From NCBI RefSeq assembly GCF_014656415.1, contig NZ_BNCJ01000001.1:485406-549405 (forward strand): a DNA stretch of 64,000 bases, given 5' to 3'. The notes under the pieces are model-generated. The model saw only the letters and a list, made by a program, of their open reading frames with translations, did no database searches and was not told the DNA's origin. Both the position numbers and the translations under genes were made by a program. Of this stretch, positions 25,229 to 33,247 are shown piece by piece. The stretch comes from Seohaeicola zhoushanensis (GTDB taxonomy: Bacteria > Pseudomonadota > Alphaproteobacteria > Rhodobacterales > Rhodobacteraceae). The number at the start of each line of letters is the position of its first letter. The first letter of the stretch is position 1.

Positions 25229-25681
25229 ATGAGCACGATTGACAGCAAGGACGAGATGATCTCGCGCATTGTTGCGGCCTATGCGGGGCGCTCCGGCGTC
25301 AGCCCGAACGAGATAGTCGACTTGTTCAACCGCCTGCGCCACGAAATGTCCTCCGAAGCCCCGGCCGAAGCGACGGCCCCGCTTGCCGCCGATCCCGCGC
25401 AGCCGGTCGAGGCGGCGGTGCCGCTCGACAAGGCGATGACCAAGGACAAGGTCTACTGCCTCTGCTGTGGCAAGGGCTTCAAGATGCTCAAGCGCCACAT
25501 CGGCGCCGAACACGGCCTGACCGAGGCCGAGTATCGCACCCGTTTCGGCCTTCCGGCCGACGTGCCGCTGGTGGCCCCGAGCTATTCCAGCAAGAAGGCG
25601 AAATACGCCAAGGAAACCGGCTTTGGCAAATATGCCCGAGACCCGGCCGGGAAGCGCGCGGGCGTGTTGAACCGAAGCTGA
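25229..25681 (+). CDS. MucR-family zinc-finger transcriptional regulator
   Basis: A 150-residue regulator with a helical N-terminal region (EMISRIVAAYAGRSGVSPNE), a variable Ala/Pro linker, and a complete zinc finger of the form C-x2-C-x9-H-x4-H (CLCCGKGFKMLKRHIGAEH). The finger is followed by GLTEAEYRTRFGLPADVPLV. MucR/Ros proteins bind AT-rich promoters and control motility and exopolysaccharide in alphaproteobacteria. The ATG at 25229 follows GGAGG. It lies directly upstream of motB (67 bp), which suggests control of motility genes or co-transcription. Confidence 0.88.
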   Translation: MSTIDSKDEMISRIVAAYAGRSGVSPNEIVDLFNRLRHEMSSEAPAEATAPLAADPAQPVEAAVPLDKAMTKDKVYCLCCGKGFKMLKRHIGAEHGLTEAEYRTRFGLPADVPLVAPSYSSKKAKYAKETGFGKYARDPAGKRAGVLNRS

Positions 25682-25747
25682 CGACGCGCGCCACGGTGCC
25701 CGCAGAAGGCCCGGCGCAGGACAGGACAGAGGCCGAGCAGGGCGCGG

Positions 25748-26794
25748 ATGCGAAACCGACCGATCATCATCAAGCGGATCGAGGAAGAGGGCGAACACGG
25801 CCATCACGGCGGTGGCTGGAAAGTCGCCTATGCCGACTTCATGACCGCCATGATGGCCTTCTTCCTGCTGCTCTGGATCCTGGCCGCCTCGGACGAGGAA
25901 AAGCTGCGCGGCCTGGCCGACTACTTCACCCCCTCGCTGTCCGAACAGGGCGGCAAGGGCGATGGTGTCCTCGGTGGCCAAGTGCTGGCCGAGAAGGGCG
26001 TGCTCAGCGGCAGCGAAGGCCCGCAGAGCGAGGTGCAGTTGCCAAGCTTCGGCCGCGAGAACCCGCTGTCGGTCTTTGACAGCCGCCTCAAGGAAGACAC
26101 CACCCGCACGGTGGTCGAATACGAACCCGCCCCACTGGATGCCGCAGGCAATGGCGGGCGGGACGTGGTCTCGCGCTCGGGTCCGCTCGACGGCACCCAG
26201 CCGCATGAGGGCATCACCGAGCATGACGGAACCGCCGAACACGAAGGCACCGGTCCTGGCCAGCCGGTTTCGGCCGCGGTCGCCGCGGCGCAATACGAAC
26301 GGGAAGCGCAACTCGACGCGATCGAGGAGACCATCCTAAACGCGATCCGCCAGAAACCCGATCTCACCGATTTCACCGCCAACATCCGGTTCGAGCGTAC
26401 GCCCGAGGGGCTGACGGTCCAGATCGTCGACCAGGATGGCCGTTCGATGTTCGGCTCTGGCTCGTCGCGGATCGAGGACCACACCCGCGAGATGATCGAG
26501 ATCGTCGGCTCGGCCATTTCCGACATGTCCTACCCGCTGACCATCTCGGGCCACACGGACTCGGTGCCCTTCCTGCGCACCTCGGGCTATTCGAACTGGG
26601 AGCTTTCCGCCGACCGCGCCAATGCGACCCGGCGTGTGCTGATCAGCACCGGGGTAAACCCGACGCGGGTGCAGCAGATCGCCGGCCTCGCCGATACCAA
26701 GCCGTTGACGCCAGAGAGCCCCGACGCGCCGCTGAACCGGCGGATCGACATCCTGCTCGCCTACCCGGACCCGGCGTTGCAAGCTGCCCAATAG
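25748..26794 (+). CDS. motB: Flagellar motor protein MotB
   Basis: MotB is the stator subunit that carries the essential channel aspartate and anchors to peptidoglycan. The 348-residue product has a His/Gly-rich N-terminus and a membrane helix with Asp30 in KVAYADFMTAMMAFFLLLWI, equivalent to Asp32 of E. coli. A long linker follows (about 60-190) and then an OmpA-type domain (ISGHTDSVPFLRTSGYSNWE, LSADRANATRRVLIS). It is separated from motA by 6 kb. Confidence 0.95.
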   Translation: MRNRPIIIKRIEEEGEHGHHGGGWKVAYADFMTAMMAFFLLLWILAASDEEKLRGLADYFTPSLSEQGGKGDGVLGGQVLAEKGVLSGSEGPQSEVQLPSFGRENPLSVFDSRLKEDTTRTVVEYEPAPLDAAGNGGRDVVSRSGPLDGTQPHEGITEHDGTAEHEGTGPGQPVSAAVAAAQYEREAQLDAIEETILNAIRQKPDLTDFTANIRFERTPEGLTVQIVDQDGRSMFGSGSSRIEDHTREMIEIVGSAISDMSYPLTISGHTDSVPFLRTSGYSNWELSADRANATRRVLISTGVNPTRVQQIAGLADTKPLTPESPDAPLNRRIDILLAYPDPALQAAQ

Positions 26795-26855
26795 ATAGGC
26801 GGTCCCTCGCCTGTTTCGGCTGGGGTAGTCGGCCGCAAATCGCTGCCTGTTCCAG

Positions 26856-27026
26856 TTGTCCACAAGAAAATCTTGTCAACCCTTTGAATTGTAAATTCGG
26901 GCGCAATGCCGAGCGGAGCGGCAAGCCATCCACAGCCGCACCCCCTGATTCGCCCGATTCGGGGTCAAGTCCCGTAAACACAGGTTGTTAAGTCGAAGAG
27001 TTATCCCCACTACATATTGTGGATAA
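26856..27026. promoter_or_regulatory. Cluster of four DnaA-box-like sequences
   Basis: TTGTCCACA (26856-26864), CCATCCACA (26926-26934), TTATCCCCA (27001-27009) and, on the minus strand, a perfect TTATCCACA (27018-27026). The last two form a facing pair, GTTATCC...GGATAAC. The consensus is established for DnaA. Whether this is a replication start, a DnaA-titrating site or a DnaA-controlled promoter is unknown. Confidence 0.45.
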
Positions 27027-27106
27027 CCCGAGATCTGGTAGGCCCCTTGATCAACCTGAGCGGTATCTCGCGAATCGGGTTTACACATGCCGTCTGGAGT
27101 GAACCG

Positions 27107-27121
27107 TAAACCTTCCGTTAA
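27107..27121 (+). promoter_or_regulatory. Degenerate CtrA-type box
   Basis: TAAA-CCTTCCG-TTAA differs by one base from the CtrA consensus TTAA-N7-TTAA. It lies 37 bp upstream of the orphan gene at 27159. A perfect box of the same type is found before the flagellin gene. Confidence 0.35.
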
Positions 27122-27158
27122 CCTGTACATGTCACTGGGATTACTGGGGGAATCCGAA

Positions 27159-27935
27159 ATGCGCACGGGAATCCTTGAGCAGATCTGGCAGGGCGCGATC
27201 CGCCCGGCCGGAGCCGCGGAAAGCAAACGGGTGCGCCGGATCTTCCAGGCGATGGTCCCCACGAAGACGCTATTCCTGCAAGGTCCCGTTGGGGCCGCCC
27301 GCGCCAATGTCTACCAGGATGACATGGAGCTGATGCCGGAACTCGCGCTCGGCGACGTGCTGGTCGAAGAGCTCTCGGTCGAAGTCCCCTATGGCTCGCT
27401 CGTGGTGGTCTGCGACGACGACTGCCTGACTGCGCCGATCGACCTCGAGATGCTGTCCTTCGACATCGGCGTTGCCGTCGCCAAGGTGCTGCTGGGTGTC
27501 GTGCGCAACGGCGTCTTCCCGCTCGAACGCGAGAACGAGGCGCTTTACATCATGGCCTGCGCCTATGATCGCATGGCCCGCAGCATCGGGATGCAGCATC
27601 TCGGCCTTGTCCCCGACGAATTCGCCAAGGGCCTGACCGGCACGCTGGGCGCCTACTGGTCCGGCGCGATGCAGGCCCGGACCGACCGGACCCACCTGTT
27701 CCTCGGCGCCAACTGCCTCGCCAGCGCCGAGTTGCGCAGCTACCTGCTCAAGCTCGACCCCGCCTTTGCCGCGCCGCAATACGACCGCCTTCCGCAGGGC
27801 TTGCTGGTGTTTCCAGACGGGAATTACGGCCTCCAGGAATGGCACGGCCTGCTGCAGGCGGCGATCAATGGAATCACCCTCGAGAGAACCGCCGGCATGG
27901 ATTGGGAAATATTGCGACACTCCAAGGGATTTTAA
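27159..27935 (+). CDS. Conserved-looking orphan protein upstream of the sigma factor gene
   Basis: A 258-residue, acidic, apparently soluble protein with no signal peptide or membrane helix. I see segments such as QDDMELMPELALGDVLVEEL and LVVVCDDDCLTAPIDLEMLS but recognise no catalytic motif or family. The ATG at 27159 follows CTGGGGG with 8-nt spacing. ATGs at 27087 and 27129 lie upstream without good ribosome sites. Position between motB and a sigma-factor gene inside the flagellar block suggests a flagellar regulatory or assembly role, which is inference only. Confidence 0.75.
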   Translation: MRTGILEQIWQGAIRPAGAAESKRVRRIFQAMVPTKTLFLQGPVGAARANVYQDDMELMPELALGDVLVEELSVEVPYGSLVVVCDDDCLTAPIDLEMLSFDIGVAVAKVLLGVVRNGVFPLERENEALYIMACAYDRMARSIGMQHLGLVPDEFAKGLTGTLGAYWSGAMQARTDRTHLFLGANCLASAELRSYLLKLDPAFAAPQYDRLPQGLLVFPDGNYGLQEWHGLLQAAINGITLERTAGMDWEILRHSKGF

Positions 27936-28000
27936 TCATCCCTAAACCGCAATGTCCTTTCCCGGTTTCTTGGACTGTGCTTATATGTCCTTGACGCCAA

Positions 28001-28008
28001 ATACTTGT
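28001..28008 (-). promoter_or_regulatory. Inverted copy of the ACAAGTAT motif upstream of the sigma factor gene
   Basis: ATACTTGT on the plus strand is ACAAGTAT on the minus strand. It lies 40 bp before the sigma-factor start. Copies in the other orientation precede fliF (13263) and the gene at 19711 (19656). Function unknown. Confidence 0.3.
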
Positions 28009-28048
28009 CGGACACTTTCACATGATGTTTATCACGCGACGGGCGGCG

Positions 28049-28756
28049 ATGAACGAGCCAATGCTGACGGTGGCCGAAGAGCGTGACGCAATCCGGAACT
28101 GGCAACAGGAGGGTGACAAGTCGGCGCTCGAACGCCTGCTTCGCTCGCACGCCCGCCAGGTTTATGCCCAGGCCGCCCGCTGGACCGACAACCCGGTGCA
28201 TATCGAGGATCTCGTTGCCGAGGGGATGATCGGCCTGATGCGTGCCGCCGACAGTTTCGACCTCGCGCAGGAGGTGCGCTTCTCCACCTACGCCGGCTGG
28301 TGGGTGCTGAACGGCATCGCCGCCGCGCTGGTCCGGATCAAGAGTGTCATCGACATCCCGGTACGCACTTTCCTCGACGCCCGCGGCGGTCGGCTGACCG
28401 AGGAAGACCGCGAGATCGCGCGGATGGCGATGTATGGCACCGTCGACCTGGGCGAGATCGGCGAGGTTTCGGGCAAGCTGACCGCCCCGGCGCTGACGCC
28501 CGAGGAAACCGTGGCGCTGCGGTCGAGCGAGAAGGAACAGCGCCGGCTGGTCACCCATGCGCTGGCGCAGCTCGATCACCAGGATGCCGAGATCATCCGC
28601 CGCCTCAGCCTCGACGACCCGCCGAGCGACGTCGAGACCCTGGCCCGCGACTACGGCGTCTCGCGCGACCGGATCCGGCAGCTGGAGAAACGCGCGCTGC
28701 TGCGGCTGCGCAAGAAATTGATCGAAGCGGGCTTCCACATGGAAGCCCTCACTTGA
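28049..28756 (+). CDS. RpoH-like sigma-70 family factor
   Basis: A 235-residue sigma factor of the RpoH/sigma-32 type, shorter than true RpoH (about 290-300). Region 2 is seen in HARQVYAQAARWTDNPVHIE, DLVAEGMIGLMRAADSFDLA and VRFSTYAGWWVLNGIAAALV. Region 4 is seen in RLSLDDPPSDVETLARDYGV followed by SRDRIRQLEKRALLRLRKKL. The start may be ATG 28049 (after GGGCGGCG) or ATG 28022. It sits 10 nt upstream of fliK. No FliA or FlgM is in the window, so this factor may direct a flagellar transcript class. That role is inferred. Confidence 0.85.
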   Translation: MNEPMLTVAEERDAIRNWQQEGDKSALERLLRSHARQVYAQAARWTDNPVHIEDLVAEGMIGLMRAADSFDLAQEVRFSTYAGWWVLNGIAAALVRIKSVIDIPVRTFLDARGGRLTEEDREIARMAMYGTVDLGEIGEVSGKLTAPALTPEETVALRSSEKEQRRLVTHALAQLDHQDAEIIRRLSLDDPPSDVETLARDYGVSRDRIRQLEKRALLRLRKKLIEAGFHMEALT

Positions 28757-28766
28757 AGGAAACCGG

Positions 28767-30455
28767 ATGAACAAGGTGATCTTGGCCGAACCCTCCAGCG
28801 CCGCGCGGTCGATCCTGGCCAGTGACGGCCCGGCCCGCACTTCCGGTGCCCAGGGCATCTTTGCACAGCTGCTGGCCTCGACCGGGGCGGCGCAGCCGGC
28901 CAGCCAGCCTGTGACCAGACCCGCCAACGCGCCGGAGACGGTGGAGGTCGATCTGCCCGAGGATCCGGCGGCGCGCGCGCGGATCCTGCAGGAGCTGGGC
29001 GACACGCTGGACGAGTTGCAGCAATGGGCGACCGACATGGCGGCGATGCTGGCCGCCATGGGGCAGGCTGCGCCGGCAGGGACCGTCACCGCCGGAACGC
29101 CGGGGCTCACCGACCCGGACCTCGCCGTCAACGCTGGTGTGCTGCCGGCGGACACCTCGGTACTGGCCGCCGTACAATCGGCCGGGGCCACCGAGGCCCC
29201 CGCCAGCGGCGTGGCCTTCGCCACGCTGCTCGCCGACCGGCTGGGGCTGGTGCTGCAACGCTTCGACCGGGCCAATGGCACCAACACGGTCGAGGCGCTG
29301 GCCGCCAACGTGGCGACCCTGCCCGCCTTCACCCTGCGCGGCGAGAGCGATGCAACCGCAGCCGCCGGGCTGATCGGCGTCGCGCGGGGCCTGCTTGGGC
29401 TGGACGGCGAAACCACCAGCCCGGCCGTCGTGCCCAGCTCGCCGGTCATGCTGCGGGTGCCGGGTGCCCAATCGATCGGCGACCTGATCCGCCAGGCCGC
29501 CGCCGGCCCCGGCAGCGTCGCCGCCTCGGATATCCCCGAGGGCCGCGCGGTCGAGGCCTTCCGCGACGTGCTTCCCGCCGCCCCGCAGGCCAGCGCCGAG
29601 GCAGCGCCGCGCAGCGGCCTGCTGGCGAACCTCGCGCCGCAGCTGCGCAACCTGCAGGTCAGCGGCGACACCGCCCGCGTTCAGCTTGTCCCCTCGGGGC
29701 TGGGCGTGGTCGAGATCACCGTCACCCGGATCGCGGGCGAGGCAACCGGCCTTGCCGTCAGCGCCGACAACCCGCGCATCCTCTCGGCGCTGCAAAACAA
29801 CGCCGACCAGTTCGCCGCCATCCTGCGCGACAGCGGTCTTTCAGCCAGCCCCGAGGCGATGACCTTCGCGGCCATGTCGCCCAGCAGCCGCGCCGTGCGC
29901 ACCGCGCTCGGACAGGCTGCGCCCGAGGTGGCGGCGCTCGACGCGTCCGAGGGCCCGACGCAGCGGGCCGAGGTCAACCTGCCGCCGGCACGCTTCGACG
30001 CGCTCTCTCTGCGCCCGATCGAGATACCGGCGGCGCAGAGCCTGCACAGCCCGCAGGCGCAGCTTGCCTCGCATGTGACCTCGCAGCTGCGTGGCAACCA
30101 GCTTTCCGAAGGCACCACGCGCATCCAGCTGAACCCGCAGGGCCTCGGCTCGATGGAGATCGACCTCGTCCACGACGACAATGGCGCGCTGCGCATCACC
30201 GTCCGGGCCGAGAACCCGGCGGTGCTCGGCGCGCTGCGCGAGAACCGCGAGATCCTGCTGGCCGCCCTCCGTGACAATGGCACGGCGATGCAGGACGGCT
30301 CGCTCGGCTTCGAGGATTTCGGACGCGGCGCCCGCCAGCAGCCCGAGGCCCAGGCCTTCGACTACACCCCGAGCGCGCCCGAAGAGGACGAGGTGGTGGC
30401 CTATGCGCCGCGCCAGAACGTCTTCGCCAACGGGCGCGTCGATATCATCACCTGA
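28767..30455 (+). CDS. fliK: FliK-like hook-length control protein with two hook domains
   Basis: FliK is exported during hook growth and flips FlhB to late-substrate mode. The 562-residue product has an Ala/Pro/Thr-rich N-terminal ruler region. Unusually, it has two copies of the FliK C-terminal domain: about 284-358 (VQLVPSGLGVVEITV) and about 431-507 (IQLNPQGLGSMEIDL). The two are clearly related to each other (LxPxGLGxxEI and N-P-x-x-L-x-A-L). It lies between the sigma-factor gene and flgD. Confidence 0.88.
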   Translation: MNKVILAEPSSAARSILASDGPARTSGAQGIFAQLLASTGAAQPASQPVTRPANAPETVEVDLPEDPAARARILQELGDTLDELQQWATDMAAMLAAMGQAAPAGTVTAGTPGLTDPDLAVNAGVLPADTSVLAAVQSAGATEAPASGVAFATLLADRLGLVLQRFDRANGTNTVEALAANVATLPAFTLRGESDATAAAGLIGVARGLLGLDGETTSPAVVPSSPVMLRVPGAQSIGDLIRQAAAGPGSVAASDIPEGRAVEAFRDVLPAAPQASAEAAPRSGLLANLAPQLRNLQVSGDTARVQLVPSGLGVVEITVTRIAGEATGLAVSADNPRILSALQNNADQFAAILRDSGLSASPEAMTFAAMSPSSRAVRTALGQAAPEVAALDASEGPTQRAEVNLPPARFDALSLRPIEIPAAQSLHSPQAQLASHVTSQLRGNQLSEGTTRIQLNPQGLGSMEIDLVHDDNGALRITVRAENPAVLGALRENREILLAALRDNGTAMQDGSLGFEDFGRGARQQPEAQAFDYTPSAPEEDEVVAYAPRQNVFANGRVDIIT

Positions 30456-30477
30456 CCCAGGCACGAAGGACCGGACC

Positions 30478-31131
30478 ATGGAGATCGGCAGCACCACGAC
30501 CACCCCCAGCGCCAGCACCTCGTCGCTCCAGAAGCTGGGCGAGGACTATACCAGCTTCCTCAAGCTGCTGACCGCGCAGATCCAGCACCAGGATCCGCTC
30601 CAGCCCATCGACTCGACGCAGTTCGTCTCGCAGCTTGCCCAACTGACCCAGGTCGAGCAGAGCGTTGTGACCAACAACAACCTCGAGAACATCTACGCCC
30701 AGATCTCGGCCAATGCGGCCATGTCCGATATCCAGCTGATCGGCCACGACGTGCTGCTGGCCACCGACACGATCGAGCTGATCGATGGCGCGGCCAAGTT
30801 CGAATACGCGGTCGACGACGATGCCGGGCTGGTAAAGATGACGATCAAGGCCGAAGACGGCACTGTTGTGCGCGAGCTGACCGGGCTGAAGGGCCTCAAG
30901 GGCGAGGTGCACAAGATTACCTGGGACGGGCTCGACAACAAGGGGCTGCCGGTCCCGGATGCCGTCTTCACGGTCGAGCTGGAAGCCAAGACGACCGACG
31001 GCACCGACGTGTCCGGTTCGGTTTATGCGGCCACGCGGGTCGAGGAGCTGTCGTTCGAGAGGGGAACGCCGACGCTGATCCTGCGCAACGGCAATGTCGC
31101 CACCTCGGGCAGCGTCGTCAGCATCCGCTGA
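30478..31131 (+). CDS. flgD: Flagellar hook-capping protein FlgD
   Basis: FlgD is the scaffold that caps the growing hook. The 217-residue product carries the N-terminal FlgD signature (DYTSFLKLLTAQIQHQDPLQ, then PIDSTQFVSQLAQLTQVEQS) and the beta-rich C-terminal FlgD-Ig/tudor-like part. It starts with ATG 30478, 22 nt after fliK, and is convergent with the FliL-like gene. Confidence 0.95.
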   Translation: MEIGSTTTTPSASTSSLQKLGEDYTSFLKLLTAQIQHQDPLQPIDSTQFVSQLAQLTQVEQSVVTNNNLENIYAQISANAAMSDIQLIGHDVLLATDTIELIDGAAKFEYAVDDDAGLVKMTIKAEDGTVVRELTGLKGLKGEVHKITWDGLDNKGLPVPDAVFTVELEAKTTDGTDVSGSVYAATRVEELSFERGTPTLILRNGNVATSGSVVSIR

Positions 31132-31134
31132 CGA

Positions 31135-31761
31135 TCAGCTCCGCGGCACGTCCTTCTTGAAGAGGTTGAGGAAGATCACTTCCTCGGCGTCCTCGAACTC
31201 GGCGCGCAGGTTCTGCGTCAGCTGGCGCGAGAGCCAGTCCGAATCCAGCGCGGCGCGGCGCATCTTCGGGTTCTCGGTGGCTTCGCGGAAGCTTTCCATG
31301 ATGTTGTCGCGCAGGCGGGTGGCGTTCTCGGCGATGCGGAACTGCGCCGCGCGCTCGGCGCTCGACATGGCGACACCCAGGTCGGCGACCACGTAGGTTA
31401 CGCTCATCGGCTTGTAGATCGGCACGGTCACCTGGCCCAGGTTGACCACTTCCTTCGAGCGTTTCTTCGGCTTGTCATCGGCCTTGGCGTGCGGTTCGCC
31501 ATGCGCGGGCTTGGCTTCATGCGCCGACGGCGTCTCGGCCCTGGCGGCGTGACCGTCGTCCTCGGCATGTCCGGCCTCTGCCTTGGCCTTGGCTTCGGCC
31601 GCCTCGATCAGCGCCTTGGCTTCCTTCTCGCCGTCCTTCGACTGGTTGGTCACCGCGGCCTCGTGCTTCTCGGCCTTGCCGCCCATCGTCGTCCCGATGC
31701 CGTAACCGGCGCCGAGGCTCAGGACAGGGACAACGGCCGCTGCGATCAGAAGCATTTTCAT
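31135..31761 (-). CDS. Second FliL-like membrane protein next to flgH
   Basis: A 208-residue protein with an N-terminal membrane helix (about 3-23). A long charged linker rich in Lys, Glu and His follows (about 28-105: GHAEDDGHAARAETPSAHEA and on). The C-terminal domain (LGQVTVPIYKPMSVTYVVAD through ENATRLRDNIMESFREATEN) resembles the periplasmic domain of FliL. A canonical FliL is encoded at 12.6 kb, so this would be a paralogue or a FliL-like stator factor. Only 3 bp separate it from flgD; it is downstream of flgH on the minus strand. Confidence 0.65.
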   Translation of the reverse strand: MKMLLIAAAVVPVLSLGAGYGIGTTMGGKAEKHEAAVTNQSKDGEKEAKALIEAAEAKAKAEAGHAEDDGHAARAETPSAHEAKPAHGEPHAKADDKPKKRSKEVVNLGQVTVPIYKPMSVTYVVADLGVAMSSAERAAQFRIAENATRLRDNIMESFREATENPKMRRAALDSDWLSRQLTQNLRAEFEDAEEVIFLNLFKKDVPRS

Positions 31762-31825
31762 GCGGGTACCCCACGCGTTTCTTGCGGGTACCCGTGTCAC
31801 ATCCCATTGGGGCGTGAATTTAGTC

Positions 31826-32593
31826 CTAGAAAGGCAAAATTATGTTGAGAGCGCCTTCGCCATAGCCGCTCTTCTGCTGCCGCGAGATCTGGCCGCGTCC
31901 GCCGTAGGTGATCCGCGCCTCGGCCATCTTGTCGTAGGGGATGGTGTTGTTGGTCTGCACGTCCTCGGGCCGGATGATGCCGGCGACGCGCAATTCGCGC
32001 AGCTCGCTGTTGACCTTCACCTCTTGCCGGCCGGCGATCACCAGGTTGCCGTTCGGGAGCTGCTGCACGACCATCGCGGCGACCTTCAGGCTGATCTTCT
32101 CGTCGCGGTCGATCGACCCGCGCCCCAGCGCGGTGATGTTCGAGCCGACATCGACGATGTCCTCGCCCTCGGGCAGATCGTCCTCGCCCACGTCGGGCAG
32201 GATATTGTCGAGCTTGTTGCCGTAGCCGAAGAGCTTGGGATAGGCGATCGTGCTGCCCCCGGTGCGCAGCCGCGACGAGGTGTTCGACAGGCTGGCTTCA
32301 TCGCTGATCTCGATGATGATGGTGAGGATATCGCCCACTTCCTTGGCCCGCTGGTCGGCGAAGAACCCGCCCGACCCCGGCGCCCAGAGCGAGGATTTCT
32401 CGGCCCGGTTCGGCACCCGCGGCGCCTTCGGCGGCGGCATCGGCACCGAGACGAACTGCATCTCGGGCACGGTCTGCCCGTTCAGCGAGATGTTCGAGAT
32501 ATCCGGGTCCTGGTTGAACGGATCGCTGCCGCAGGCGGCCAGCGCCACGCAGAGCGCGAGGGAGGAAGCGGTGACGCGATAGGGCGTGCTCAT
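31826..32593 (-). CDS. flgH: Flagellar L-ring protein FlgH
   Basis: FlgH is the outer-membrane lipoprotein that forms the L-ring. The 255-residue product has a lipoprotein signal with lipobox LAAC (Cys21). It shows the family motif GDILTIIIEISDEASLSNTS and ends with GRGQISRQQKSGYGEGALNI. Its start overlaps the flgA stop by 4 bp in the flgF-flgG-flgA-flgH block. Confidence 0.95.
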   Translation of the reverse strand: MSTPYRVTASSLALCVALAACGSDPFNQDPDISNISLNGQTVPEMQFVSVPMPPPKAPRVPNRAEKSSLWAPGSGGFFADQRAKEVGDILTIIIEISDEASLSNTSSRLRTGGSTIAYPKLFGYGNKLDNILPDVGEDDLPEGEDIVDVGSNITALGRGSIDRDEKISLKVAAMVVQQLPNGNLVIAGRQEVKVNSELRELRVAGIIRPEDVQTNNTIPYDKMAEARITYGGRGQISRQQKSGYGEGALNIILPF

Positions 32594-33246
32594 CTGACGA
32601 TCTCCACGAGGCCGCCCGGCATGGCGACCCCGGTCACGAGGGTATTGCTGACCAGGTTGACGACGCGGATCTCGGCGCCGCGAAAGCCGTCGTCCAGCGC
32701 GCGGCCCGGCGCCGAGAGCGACAGGCGGCCGTCGTTGAACTGGATCGAGACCTTGTCGCCGCGGGTGATGACCAGCGGCTCGGTCACCGACTGCGCCATC
32801 ACGGGGCGGCCCTGCGTCAGCGTGCGGCGCACCTGCTTGCCGACAAGCGCGTCATGGTCGGTCAGGGCAAAGACGCCGATCCGCGCGTGCGGCATGTCGA
32901 TGGTCTGCACGTCGGCCTCGGTGATCACTTCGCCCGGCATCATCCGCCGCACCGGCACCGTCACCGGCACCGTCAGCACCGCCAGCCCCTGCAACCGCAT
33001 CACCGTGCCACCGGGCAGCACCGCGTTGGCCAGGAACTGGCCGGTGGTCCGGTCCATCCAGAAGGCCGAGATCAGCTCGGCCTCGTCGTAATCCTTGCGC
33101 TGGAAGGTGATCTGGAACGCGCCATGCTCGGGCATCTCGACGCCTAGGCTGTCGGCGGCCTGTTCCGAGACCAGCTCCTCGACCGGCACGGCCAGCGCGG
33201 CCGAGGCGCAGAGCGCGAAGAGCGAGGAGAGGAGGAAGTGCTTCAT
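32590..33246 (-). CDS. flgA: Flagellar P-ring chaperone FlgA
   Basis: FlgA is the periplasmic chaperone for P-ring assembly. The 218-residue product has a signal peptide (about 1-19, ending ALA). Its SAF-type domain shows RRMMPGEVITEADVQTIDMP. The C-terminal part has GDKVSIQFNDGRLSLSAPGR and ends IRVVNLVSNTLVTGVAMPGG. It starts 1 nt after flgG. Confidence 0.93.
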   Translation of the reverse strand: MKHFLLSSLFALCASAALAVPVEELVSEQAADSLGVEMPEHGAFQITFQRKDYDEAELISAFWMDRTTGQFLANAVLPGGTVMRLQGLAVLTVPVTVPVRRMMPGEVITEADVQTIDMPHARIGVFALTDHDALVGKQVRRTLTQGRPVMAQSVTEPLVITRGDKVSIQFNDGRLSLSAPGRALDDGFRGAEIRVVNLVSNTLVTGVAMPGGLVEIVR

Positions 33247-33247
33247 C

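Larger units (their letters stand above)
26795..27158. other. Intergenic region with DnaA-box-like cluster
   Basis: This 364-bp gap after motB has no credible gene. It contains GAATT-GTA-AATTC (26886-26898), ACAAGA-AAA-TCTTGT (26862-26876) and four sites resembling the DnaA box TTATCCACA. A CtrA-type box with one degenerate half (TAAA-N7-TTAA, 27107-27121) lies 37 bp before the next gene. It is clearly more AT-rich than neighbouring coding DNA. Confidence 0.6.
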
